From CAYQQU01 sp964419545 (GTDB taxonomy: Bacteria; Bacteroidota; Bacteroidia; Chitinophagales; Saprospiraceae), in NCBI GenBank assembly GCA_964419545.1, contig CAYQQU010000045.1:1-48582 (forward strand): a DNA stretch of 48,582 nucleotides, given 5' to 3'. Below the pieces are notes generated by a model. It saw only the letters and a program-made list of their open reading frames with translations, made no database searches and was not told the origin of the DNA. Positions 27,413-36,100 of this stretch are shown here, in pieces. Each line of letters starts with the position of its first letter. Positions within the stretch are counted from its first letter, which is position 1. The position numbers and the translations under genes are program-made.

Positions 27413-27466
27413 GTTAAGAGATGCTATGTTTAGCACTCAAGCAAGCTCCAAACATGCTCTAACCTA
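27410..27466 (+). terminator. Imperfect palindrome after the WG-repeat gene
   Basis: TAGGTTA (27410-27416) pairs with TAACCTA (27460-27466), and inner ATGTTT with AAACAT. The palindrome starts at the stop codon and includes the right arm of the 21-bp inverted repeat. There is no strong T-run, so termination is likely but not certain. Confidence 0.5.
27439..27459 (-). repeat. Right arm of the 21-bp inverted repeat
   Basis: It is the exact reverse complement of 23905-23925, 3.5 kb away, on the other side of the WG-repeat gene. Confidence 0.85.
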
Positions 27467-27476
27467 CAGCCTCAGG

Positions 27477-27495
27477 CTAACCCGCATTATTTATG
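27477..27495 (-). repeat. Copy of short dispersed motif B
   Basis: On the minus strand it reads CATAAATAATGCGGGTTAG, followed at once by the small palindrome AGCCTGAGGCT. Confidence 0.55.
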
Positions 27496-27516
27496 GATTC
27501 CTCCGGGCGACGGGGG

Positions 27517-28092
27517 CTACCCGAACAGCTGCAAGGCCGCGTAGACCCGGTCGACGGGCAGACCCACGATATTGTAATAGCTGCCTTCGATGCTGCGGAC
27601 CTTGCACAGGCCGATCCATTCCTGGATGGCGTAGGCGCCCGCCTTGTCGTACGGTTGGTATTCATCGATGTAGAAATCGATCTCGGCTTCGGTAAGCGGC
27701 ATCATACGGACCTGCGAAACGTCGGCGAATGAATGTTCTTCTTCGAGGGTGCGCAGGCAGACGCCGGTGATCACCTGGTGGGTCTTTCCGGCCAGGGCCC
27801 GCAGGAAAGAAGCCGCTTCCGCCCGGTCGGCCGGTTTGTTGAAGATGGTATCACCCAGCACCACCGTACTGTCGGCGGTGAGCAATATCTCCTTCTCGCC
27901 GATCAGGTCAAGACAGGCGGCGGCTTTTTTGCGGGCCAGGTAATGGGCCACCTCGGCGGCGGGCAGGTCCCCGGGAAAATCCTCGTTCACTTCCCGAGTG
28001 CGCACTTCAAAAGGAATGCCGGCTTCCCGCAATAGCTGCCGCCGGCGGGGCGATTTGGAAGCGAGGACCAGGCGGTGTCGTAATTGGATCAT
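27517..28092 (-). CDS. maf: Maf-like nucleotide pyrophosphatase
   Basis: Maf proteins hydrolyse non-canonical or unmodified NTPs (dTTP, UTP or m7GTP according to subgroup), releasing pyrophosphate. The 191 residues have the N-terminal signature LASKSPRRRQLL (10-21), then LTADSTVVLGDTIFNKP and the C-terminal YDKAGAYAIQEW and SYYNIVGLPV. The start is ATG 28092; a much longer open frame reads through the ubiA-like gene in another frame and is not real. It overlaps the upstream ubiA-like gene by 4 bases (ATGA), so kdsC-ubiA-maf is one operon. Confidence 0.93.
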   Translation of the reverse strand: MIQLRHRLVLASKSPRRRQLLREAGIPFEVRTREVNEDFPGDLPAAEVAHYLARKKAAACLDLIGEKEILLTADSTVVLGDTIFNKPADRAEAASFLRALAGKTHQVITGVCLRTLEEEHSFADVSQVRMMPLTEAEIDFYIDEYQPYDKAGAYAIQEWIGLCKVRSIEGSYYNIVGLPVDRVYAALQLFG

Positions 28093-29021
28093 GACAATTT
28101 GATGGTCAGGAATAACAAAAGCAAAACGCCCGAGAGCATAATCACCTTCCCCAGGCGGCTCAGGCGGCTGTAATCGCGGCGTCGGCGCGCCCGCTGCAGC
28201 CAGATGAGCGCCAGCACCACCGGCAGCCCGATGGCCAGCAGCAGGAAGATAATGCTCCAGGCCGACATCGTGAAAAAGTATTGGTAGCACAGCCCGGTGA
28301 GGCCGGCCAGCAGCAACAGGGCAAAGGCCAGCGCCACCCACCGCGCTCCTTTTAACCCCCAGATGATGGGCACGGTACGGCAGTTCGCGCGCCGGTCGCC
28401 TTCCGCGTCTTCCATGTCTTTGACGACTTCGCGAAACATCGTCGACACAAAAGCGAAAAAGAGGTACCAGCCGAACAAGCGGCGCATATCCGCCGCGAGC
28501 CCGGGCGCGCTTTGCTGCAGCTCGTTCAACCCCTCCCTCTCGGCGAACCAGACGATGCCGGCTACCCCCGCGCAGTAAGCGGCCACCAGCAGGTTGCCGA
28601 CCAGCAACCGCTTTTTCAGGTAGGCGGAATAGGCGTACAACCCGACCACCGCAGCCGGATAGATCCAGAGCAGCTTGAGGTTGTCGACGTAGAACGCCAG
28701 GTACAAGGCCAGCCCGAAACCGGTGAGCGAAAACAAAAAATACAGCCAGTACGCTGATTGTTCGGAAAAATGCTTTTTGATGATCACCTGGTCGCGGCGG
28801 TTGATCAGGTCCATCGGCAGGTCGATCAGGTCGTTGATGACGTATCCGCCCGCGGTGATCAGCACGGTATCCAGTACGAGAAGGCTGAAATGAGACAGGT
28901 CGAGCGCCGCTTCGATGCCGGCTTGTCGGAAAGCAGGGAGGATGACCTGCAGGTAGAGCAGGTACTGCGTGAGCGCGACAATCACTAAATTGGGAAATCG
29001 AATCAGCTTCAACAGCGCCAT
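28089..29021 (-). CDS. UbiA-family prenyltransferase
   Basis: This integral membrane enzyme of 310 residues has about eight or nine hydrophobic helices and the two Asp-rich motifs of the family: NDLIDLPMD (63-71) and REVVKDMEDAEGDR (197-210). They bind magnesium and prenyl diphosphate. Bacteroidota proteins of this type are often labelled geranylgeranylglycerol-phosphate geranylgeranyltransferase or homologues of menaquinone or heme prenyltransferases; sequence alone does not settle the acceptor. Its place between kdsC and maf is an arrangement I recognise from other Bacteroidota (from memory, not checked). Confidence 0.88.
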   Translation of the reverse strand: MALLKLIRFPNLVIVALTQYLLYLQVILPAFRQAGIEAALDLSHFSLLVLDTVLITAGGYVINDLIDLPMDLINRRDQVIIKKHFSEQSAYWLYFLFSLTGFGLALYLAFYVDNLKLLWIYPAAVVGLYAYSAYLKKRLLVGNLLVAAYCAGVAGIVWFAEREGLNELQQSAPGLAADMRRLFGWYLFFAFVSTMFREVVKDMEDAEGDRRANCRTVPIIWGLKGARWVALAFALLLLAGLTGLCYQYFFTMSAWSIIFLLLAIGLPVVLALIWLQRARRRRDYSRLSRLGKVIMLSGVLLLLFLTIKLS

Positions 29022-29042
29022 AACCGGGGGAGATAGGTGGTA

Positions 29043-29549
29043 TTAGTCGGCAGCCTGCCATTTGTCTTGCAGGCGGAGCACTTTTTCGATGACGTCCCGC
29101 ACACAACCTTCGCCACCGGGCTGAGGGGAGATATACTGAGCGATGTCCAGGATTTCGCGGGCGGCGTTCTGGGGAGCAGCGGGCAATCCCACCCGTCGCA
29201 TCACGGGGTAATCGGGTAAGTCGTCGCCCATGTAGAGTATACCGCCTTCGTCGAGGTCGTAGCGGTGCACCAATTCTTCGTATGCTTCCAGTTTTTCCTG
29301 GCGCCCCGTGTAGATATCGGTGACGCCGAGCCCCTCCAGTCGTTTGCGGACGCCTTCGGAGCGCCCGCCGGTGATGATTCCGATGCGGAAGCCGCTGCGC
29401 AGCGCCTGTTTGATCGCGTAGCCGTCCCGGATATTCATTTTGCGCAGCAGGGCGCCGTCTTCCAGGATCAGCACTTCGTTGTTGGTCAGTACGCCGTCGA
29501 CATCGAAGAGGAAGGTATGAATATCCGCGAATTTTTCAAGGTGGTTCAT
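29043..29549 (-). CDS. kdsC: KDO 8-phosphate phosphatase, HAD superfamily
   Basis: KdsC removes phosphate from 3-deoxy-D-manno-octulosonate 8-phosphate, a step in making the lipopolysaccharide core sugar KDO. The 168 residues match the family. HAD motif I is FLFDVDGVLT with Asp16 and Asp18, motif II ITGG, and motif III/IV GGILYMGDDLPDYPVM. The family's short cap-less form and NAAREI near the end also fit. It heads the kdsC-ubiA-maf operon, 21 bases before ubiA, and has a consensus promoter that lies in the end of the upstream Clp-like gene. Confidence 0.92.
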   Translation of the reverse strand: MNHLEKFADIHTFLFDVDGVLTNNEVLILEDGALLRKMNIRDGYAIKQALRSGFRIGIITGGRSEGVRKRLEGLGVTDIYTGRQEKLEAYEELVHRYDLDEGGILYMGDDLPDYPVMRRVGLPAAPQNAAREILDIAQYISPQPGGEGCVRDVIEKVLRLQDKWQAAD

Positions 29550-29576
29550 CGTAGTGATGGATTAACCGGTATGCGA

Positions 29577-29607
29577 CAAAGTTAACGCTTCGGTTTCAAC
29601 TTTCCAA
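29577..29607 (-). promoter_or_regulatory. Promoter of the kdsC operon
   Basis: On the minus strand TTG (29607-29605), 20 bases, then TAACTTTG (29584-29577), a full match to the Bacteroidota consensus. The -33 element lies inside the last codons of the upstream Clp-like gene. It predicts a leader of about 20 nt. Confidence 0.75.
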
Positions 29608-32600
29608 AGCCCAAATCGGCATGAGGCGGCGGCGCAGATCGGGAGCGACGCCGGCATAGAGGAGGAGCTTGAATTCACCGGCGGTGAGTTGCACGACATT
29701 GGACAAGCCGGTGCGCAGGTCGGTCAGGGTTTCGGTGCCGTCGTAGATCCGGATCACGTGGAACGATGGCGGCGCAGCGGGCTGGGGATCGCCGTCGGCA
29801 GCGAGCTCGACAGCGACCGGGAGGGGATTGTGGTGGACCTGGTAGAACAGGTGGATGCCGGTTTCTCCGCGCAGCATTTCCCGGAGGCCGTGGCCTTCCA
29901 GTTGGATGGATCGCCGGTCGTCCCGGATCTGGTAGCTGAGGTCGAGTTGGTCGAACAGGTCGCCGTAGCGTTCGATCAGGAATCGGATCTCCGCATCGCC
30001 CAGTCCGGTGATCAGGGAGCGGCAGCGCAGGGTCACCACTTCCGGTCGATGGTGGAAGAACCCCATGGCCTGTAGTTTGAGGAAAGCGACATTGAGGTAA
30101 TTGTCGATAAATTCTGTTTTGAGGCTGTCGAAGGGAGAAGCGGCCAGTTGGTAGGCTTCGCTCAGTTCGCGCAGCCCTTCTTCCTGGAAGAGGCGGTCGC
30201 GCACGTTCTCGCGCTGGGCCCGGCTGCCGGGATCGCGGCGGGGCACCAGGGCGGCGTACTTCATGCGGATGGGAATGGCGGGCGCTTCCCGGAAGAAGCG
30301 GTCCTGGAAGCCGAGCATGATGGTTTTGATGCGTTCTTTGGTTTCGGCTATTTTATTTTTAAAATCGTAGTACTGCCAGTCGAGGCGTTTGCTGTCCTGA
30401 GCGGCCCCGACGCGAATGACGCCCTGCTCGGCCGTTTCGCGGTTTTGTTCATGGCGGACGATCGCTTCTTCGAGGTCCTCGATCTGGCGGAGGAGGAAAT
30501 TGTAAAAACGGCGTCCGCCGCGTTTGTCGGGCAGGTTGGGCAGCCAGTTGTCCTCGATGGTCGTAACGAAATCGAGGGGCTGGATGCGGGGCGCCAGGCG
30601 GCCATCCCGGTACAGGATATCGAAAATGATGGGTTGGTCGCTGTAGTTGGAGATGAGTTGCTCAGCCGAAAGGGTGGTCAGGTCGCGTTCGATCTGCCGT
30701 TTGAGGGCGCGGCCGCCCATGCGGGGGTCGTAGCCGCGTCGCGCCACCCACTCCAGCGCGTTTTTTTTGATGTTCAGGATGGTGGTGCGCCGTACGAAGC
30801 CGTCGCGGCGCAGCAATTCGCGGATCTGCAATCGGGCGATGCCGAGGATGTGCTCCAGTTCCAGCGGATTGAAGATGACGATGCGGTCGATGCGGTTGAT
30901 GAACTCCGGTCGGAACCGGTTTTCGACGGCTTTGCGGTAAATGGCGCCGGCATCGTAGTTTTCGCGATCGTATCCCAGCCGGCCGGCCGCTTCCCGTGCG
31001 CCGACATTGGAGGTCATGATGATGATGATGTTGGAAAAGTCGACGGTGCGGCCCAGGCTGTCGGTGAGCCGTCCGTCATCGAGCACTTGCAGCAACAGGT
31101 CGAGGACAGCGGGATGGGCTTTTTCGATTTCGTCGAGCAGCAGGACGCCGAACGGGCGGTAGCGCACTTTTCCGGTCAGTTGGCCTTCGGGCTGGTAATA
31201 GTCGCCGATCAGGCGCTGCGGAGCGAGCGGATCGATGTACTCGTTCATGTCGAACCGCATGAGGTGGTCTTCGCTGCCCATCAGATACTGGCAGAGCACC
31301 TTGGCGGCCTGCGTTTTACCGACGCCGGTAGGCCCGATGAACATCAGGGAAGTTATGGGCTTGCTCTTGTCGGCGAGCTTGGCTTTCACCAGGTGCACGG
31401 CGTCCGTCAGCGCCGCCACCGCTTCCGGTTGTCCCACCAGCTCCCGTCCGATGGCCCGGCTGACCTGTCCTTTTTTCAGTTGGTGGCTGCTGTCGAAAAT
31501 CCTTTCTTCCAGGCCGCTGAACGCCTTAAACTCCTCGCGCACCTCCGGCAGGTCGACCACGGCGCCCCGGTATTTGGCCGAAAGCTGGGTCAGCAGTTTC
31601 ATGACGCTGCCCGGCAGCGCCTGTCGTTTCAGGTAATTGCGCTGGATGTACAGCAGCTGGTTGACGGCTTGCACGGTCAGGGTCAGGTCGTTCTCCAGTT
31701 CCAGGCGCCGCCTTTGCTCCAACAGGATGCGCGCGGCGGTCTCCAGGTCGGGCTCCCGCAGGCGCAGCACCTGGAACAGATCGCTGAATCCCCGGTCTTT
31801 TTCCTGGATGACCTTCCATTGTTCGGGGGTGGCGATCAGCGTGAGTTGCAGTTGGCGTTTTTCGAGATACGGTTTGAGTACGTCGCTGAGCGTCATGTTG
31901 TTCTGCGCCGATTTGCCGATGCGCAGCAGCGCCACCGGATTGTCGATCACGAGGCGGTCGGGTAGTCCTTTCTCCTGGGGCTCCGGCTTGCGCAAATACC
32001 GGATGATGGCTTCGAAGCGTTTTTGCCACATCCCCACGACGCTCATGCCCGCAATAACCCGTGTTGGGTCTAATCGCCAGACGTGCGGTTTGCGCCCCGG
32101 CGGACGGGGATAAGCGCCGCTCTGGAGGCGCCAGACAATCTCGTGCAGCAGGGTGTGCTTGCCGACACCCTCCGGACCGACGAGCGCGATGGAGGTGTTT
32201 TCTTCCTGAAAAACAGTGCGGTAGAGTAGGGCTGAACGTTCTTCGCGGTAGAACGCTCGTTGCAGTTCGGCCGGATAGAGGCCGTTCAGGTCGATTGCCA
32301 CTTTCTCGATCTCGACCGCGCCGTCGAAGTCGGTCTCGCCCGCCAGGCGGCTGAAAAACCAGTGTTCGTTGACCTGTTCGAATTTGAAAGCGCCCTGGCC
32401 CACATTGATGCTGACCTCGGTAAGGGTAATGAACTCCCGGCGGCCCGAATAGTAGGCCGCCGGATCAAAGTCATTGCCTTCGTCGGATTTGATCTGGCGC
32501 AGCAATTCGCGCACCACCCGCAGGACCTCCTGCTCCAGTTCTTTTTTCCCCTTGCCCATATTGCGGGCGATGAACATGAAGTTGTTAAGGTTCGGCAGCA

Positions 32601-32931
32601 ATACGAAGCGCCGACCCTGCAGCTCAAAATCCACCACGCTGAACCGGCCTTCGATGAGCTGGTTGCCGAGGTTGAATGAAAACGCGAACTGGCGATAGTT
32701 CAATTCCGGGTTGAACAAATACCACAACAGCTGGTCGGCATTGTCGCGATCCAGCACGTATCCCTTAAAAAAATGTTTGATCTCTCTTTGCAACTGGCTG
32801 ACCGCCGATTCGAACCGGCGATGGGACGCTACCGGGTATTCTACGAAAAGCGGCCGCAGATAGTAGAGCGGCTTCTCATCAACGCGCACCTCGCGAGCCA
32901 GGGTCGGTATTTTGAGTTTGACAAAAGCCAT
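29596..32931 (-). CDS. Clp/Hsp100-type AAA+ ATPase with a release-factor-like C-terminal domain
   Basis: From the ATG at 32931 the protein has 1111 residues. Residues 1-230 form a unique N-terminal region with no Clp-N repeats. The first AAA domain has a Walker A (GPEGVGKHT, 252-260) but its Walker B is degenerate (RLVIDNP, 326-332), so it probably binds but does not hydrolyse ATP. The second is intact ClpB/ClpC-like: GPTGVGKT (533-540), VLLLDEIEKAHP (596-607), sensor MTSN (639-642), RPEFINRID (674-682) and GGRALKR (739-745). A coiled coil (about 810-880) leads to residues 964-1076. There, IQLEGHGLREMLRGETGIHL resembles the PCRF segment of class I release factors (their GKGAYSRLKFESGVHR), followed by VIRIYDGTETLTDLRTGL. 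The catalytic GGQ is absent. It may unfold or remove substrates at ribosomes (inference). Confidence 0.82.
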   Translation of the reverse strand: MAFVKLKIPTLAREVRVDEKPLYYLRPLFVEYPVASHRRFESAVSQLQREIKHFFKGYVLDRDNADQLLWYLFNPELNYRQFAFSFNLGNQLIEGRFSVVDFELQGRRFVLLPNLNNFMFIARNMGKGKKELEQEVLRVVRELLRQIKSDEGNDFDPAAYYSGRREFITLTEVSINVGQGAFKFEQVNEHWFFSRLAGETDFDGAVEIEKVAIDLNGLYPAELQRAFYREERSALLYRTVFQEENTSIALVGPEGVGKHTLLHEIVWRLQSGAYPRPPGRKPHVWRLDPTRVIAGMSVVGMWQKRFEAIIRYLRKPEPQEKGLPDRLVIDNPVALLRIGKSAQNNMTLSDVLKPYLEKRQLQLTLIATPEQWKVIQEKDRGFSDLFQVLRLREPDLETAARILLEQRRRLELENDLTLTVQAVNQLLYIQRNYLKRQALPGSVMKLLTQLSAKYRGAVVDLPEVREEFKAFSGLEERIFDSSHQLKKGQVSRAIGRELVGQPEAVAALTDAVHLVKAKLADKSKPITSLMFIGPTGVGKTQAAKVLCQYLMGSEDHLMRFDMNEYIDPLAPQRLIGDYYQPEGQLTGKVRYRPFGVLLLDEIEKAHPAVLDLLLQVLDDGRLTDSLGRTVDFSNIIIIMTSNVGAREAAGRLGYDRENYDAGAIYRKAVENRFRPEFINRIDRIVIFNPLELEHILGIARLQIRELLRRDGFVRRTTILNIKKNALEWVARRGYDPRMGGRALKRQIERDLTTLSAEQLISNYSDQPIIFDILYRDGRLAPRIQPLDFVTTIEDNWLPNLPDKRGGRRFYNFLLRQIEDLEEAIVRHEQNRETAEQGVIRVGAAQDSKRLDWQYYDFKNKIAETKERIKTIMLGFQDRFFREAPAIPIRMKYAALVPRRDPGSRAQRENVRDRLFQEEGLRELSEAYQLAASPFDSLKTEFIDNYLNVAFLKLQAMGFFHHRPEVVTLRCRSLITGLGDAEIRFLIERYGDLFDQLDLSYQIRDDRRSIQLEGHGLREMLRGETGIHLFYQVHHNPLPVAVELAADGDPQPAAPPSFHVIRIYDGTETLTDLRTGLSNVVQLTAGEFKLLLYAGVAPDLRRRLMPIWALES

Positions 32932-33146
32932 GGGCGAATGTATCAGATCGCTTAAGATAACTACTCTGGAACGTCGCGCAAAATTTTTGTTTGGCCGGGA
33001 CCCGATGGCGGGACAACGAAATGCCAATATTTGGCAAAACCCCTTGTTTCACCCCCGGAGCACCCCTTTTTTCTGAACATGTTCGGTAAGCGCCTGTTTT
33101 TCCAGCGACAATGTTTGATAATTCTCCAAACCAAAAATCCTTATTT

Positions 33147-36100
33147 ATGTCCAAAAATTACCTTATCCTCCTGGCCTTGTTTTTCCTGGGAACGACAGGC
33201 TGGGGGCAAACGGCGCGGTTGCAGCTGATCCACAACTCGCCGTCGCCCACCGTAGACATTTACGTCAATGGCGTGCTTCTCCAGGATGATTTTGCTTTCC
33301 GTACCGCTACGCCCTTTGCCGATGTACCGGCGGGCGTTTCGCTCGACATTGCCGTGGCGCCCGATACCAGCACCTCGGCGGCTTCCGCTATCGCGGTTTT
33401 CGAAGGCGTGGTGCTCACGGAGGGCGGCACGTTTGTCGTAACGGCCGGCGGCGTGGTCGGCGACCCGGACACGCCTTTTACGCTTTTCACCAATCCGGTG
33501 GCGCAGGAAACTGCTGCTATGGCCGGCATGGTGGATTTGGCCGTACTGCACGGTTCTCCGAATGCCCCCTCGGTTGCGGTAGACGCCCGCGGTATTGGCG
33601 AGATCATTCCGAGCCTCAGCTACGGCGAATATACCGATTACCTTTCGGTGCCGCCCGGGGTTTATTACTTTGACGTGCGCGCGGAAGGGTCCACCGATGT
33701 GGTGGCGACCTTCGAGGCCGACCTCTCCGGTCTGGCCGGTGGCGCCGCTACGGTCTTCGCCTCGGGTTTTCTGGGCGGCGATCCTGCTTTCGGCCTGTTT
33801 GCAGCTTTGCCCGACGGCTCTGTTATCGAACTCCCGGCAGTAAATATCCCGGACCTGGTGATCAACGAAGTGGATTATGACCAGCCTGGTGAAGACGACG
33901 GCGAATTTATTGAAATTAAAAATATGGGCGACGAGCCGGCCAGCCTCGAGAATATCAGCCTGGAACTGGTCAACGGCAACAACAATGAAACTTACGAGCT
34001 TACCGAACTGGAAGGTACGATCGAGGCCGGCGGGTATTTCGTGGTTTGCTACGGCGAGAACAACGCCAATTACTGCGACCTGAGGGTTCCGGAAGCCATC
34101 ATTCAAAACGGCGACCCCGACGCCGTGGCGCTGAATTACAACAGCCTGATCCTGGACGCCCTGAGCTACGAAGGCGACGTGCCGGGATTTACAGAAGGCT
34201 CGGGCGCCGGGCTGGAAGACATTAGCAGCGATCCTTATGCCGGGCTTTCCCGTATTCCCGACGGCGCGGATACCGATATGAACAATATGGATTTCGCTTT
34301 CGTCTGCGCCACTCCCGGAGCGGCCAATGTAGACCAGGCGGACGGCTGCCAGGCTTTGGCGCGCCTGCAGCTTATTCACAACTCGCCTTCGCCTACCGTC
34401 GACATTTACGTGAACGGCGCTCTGCTGGAAGATGATTTCGCCTACCGGACCGCCAGGCCGTTCATCGACGTACCGGCCAATGTGGAACTCGACATCGCCG
34501 TGGCGCCGGATACCAGCACTTCGGCGGCTTCCGCGCTGGTCGTTTTCCAGGATGTCGTATTCGACGATAACCTTACCTACGTGGCTGCTGCCGGTGGTAT
34601 CGTGGGCGATGACGCCACGCCTTTTACTCTGCAGGTCAACGATGCTGCAAAAGAAGCTGCTGACGATCCGGCAACGGTAGAAGTATCTGTGCTGCACGGC
34701 TCTACGGATGCGCCGGCAGTAGATGTGGACGCCCGCGCGGTCGGCACTATCATTGAAGGCCTGGCATATGGGAACTACACGGAAGACTACCTGGTATTGC
34801 CGCCCGATCTGTTCTACCTGGACGTGCGTGCGGCCGGCGATCCCAATATCGTGGCTACCTTTGAGGCTGACCTCAGCGGGCTGGCCGGTCAGGCGGTTAC
34901 GGTCTTTGCTTCCGGCTTGCTGAACGGCGATCCCGGATTCGGCCTTTTTGCCGCACTGGCTAACGGTGAGGTAGTGGAGCTTCCGGCAACGGAAGTAGCG
35001 CGCGTACAGCTGATCCACAACTCGCCTTCGCCGACGGTGGACATCTACGCCAATGGGGCTTTGCTGGAAGACGACTTCGCCTTCCGCACAGCGACGCCAT
35101 TCACTTTCCTGCCTGCCGGCGTCGAAATTGACGTGGCCGTAGCGCCCGATACCAGCACTTCGGCGGCTTCGGCCATCGCCGTTTTCGAAGATATCGTGTT
35201 CGTAAACGGAGAAACTTACGTGGTGACGGCCGGTGGTGTCGTCGGCGACGCCGAAACGCCTTTTGAACTGCAGGTGAACGCGATGGCCAAGGAGAGAGCC
35301 GACGATCCCGCTGCGGTGGAAGTGGCGGTGCTGCACGGTTCTCCCGACGCCCCCGCCGTTGACGTAGACGCCCGGGCGGTAGGCACTATCATCGAAAACC
35401 TGGAATACGGGAACTATACCGACGGTTACCTGGTATTGGAGGACATCGTGTACTACCTCGACGTCCGGGCGGCCGGCGATCCCAATATCGTCGCTACTTT
35501 CGAAGCAGATCTTTCCGACCTGGACGGTCAGGCAGTAACCGTTTTCGCTTCCGGTTTTCTGAACGACGCTCCCGGCTTCGGCCTGTTCGCCGCGCTGCCT
35601 AATGGCGATGTAGTGGAACTGCCGGCCGCCGAAGTGGCGCGCGTACAGATCATTCACAATTCGCCCAGCCCGACGGTCGACATCTACGCCAACGGCGAGC
35701 GCCTGCTCGACGATTTCGAATTCCAGACGGCGACGCCTTTCGATTTCCTCCCCGCGGGTGTCGGCATCGACATTGCCGTAGCGCTGGCCGACAGCGAAAC
35801 GGCCGATGATGCGATCGTGGTCTTTGAAGATGTCACCTTCGAAAACGGCCTGACCTACATCGTAGTGGCCAACGGCATCGTCGGCGATGCAGACAATCCC
35901 TTTGAATTGGTCGTTTCCGATATCGGTCAGGAAAGAGCGGCTTCCGGTGAAGGTATCGACGTACTGGCTTTCCACGGCTCACCCGGGGCGCCGGCCGTCG
36001 ACATCAGCGACTTCCTCGCTCCGAACCTGATCAGCAACCTCGCTTACGGTGAATTCCAGGGTTATGCCAATATTCCGGATGACCAGTACTTCCTGGAGGT

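Noticed and set aside
27410..27495. Integron attC site near the WG-repeat gene
   Set aside because: GGTTAG and CTAACC boxes are present, but there is no proper pair of RYYYAAC/GTTRRRY cores with the right spacing, and no integrase or cassette array.
29596..30045. A functional peptide-chain release factor
   Set aside because: No GGQ motif and no room for domain 3. Only the PCRF-like part and a following strand are recognisable.
33141..35975. 944-residue minus-strand open frame
   Set aside because: It is a shadow of the DUF4397 gene. GC-rich, Val/Asp-rich repeats leave the opposite strand open. The same applies to the long antisense frames over the Clp-like (30148-31965), WG-repeat (25625-27436) and double-AAA (38791-40878) genes.
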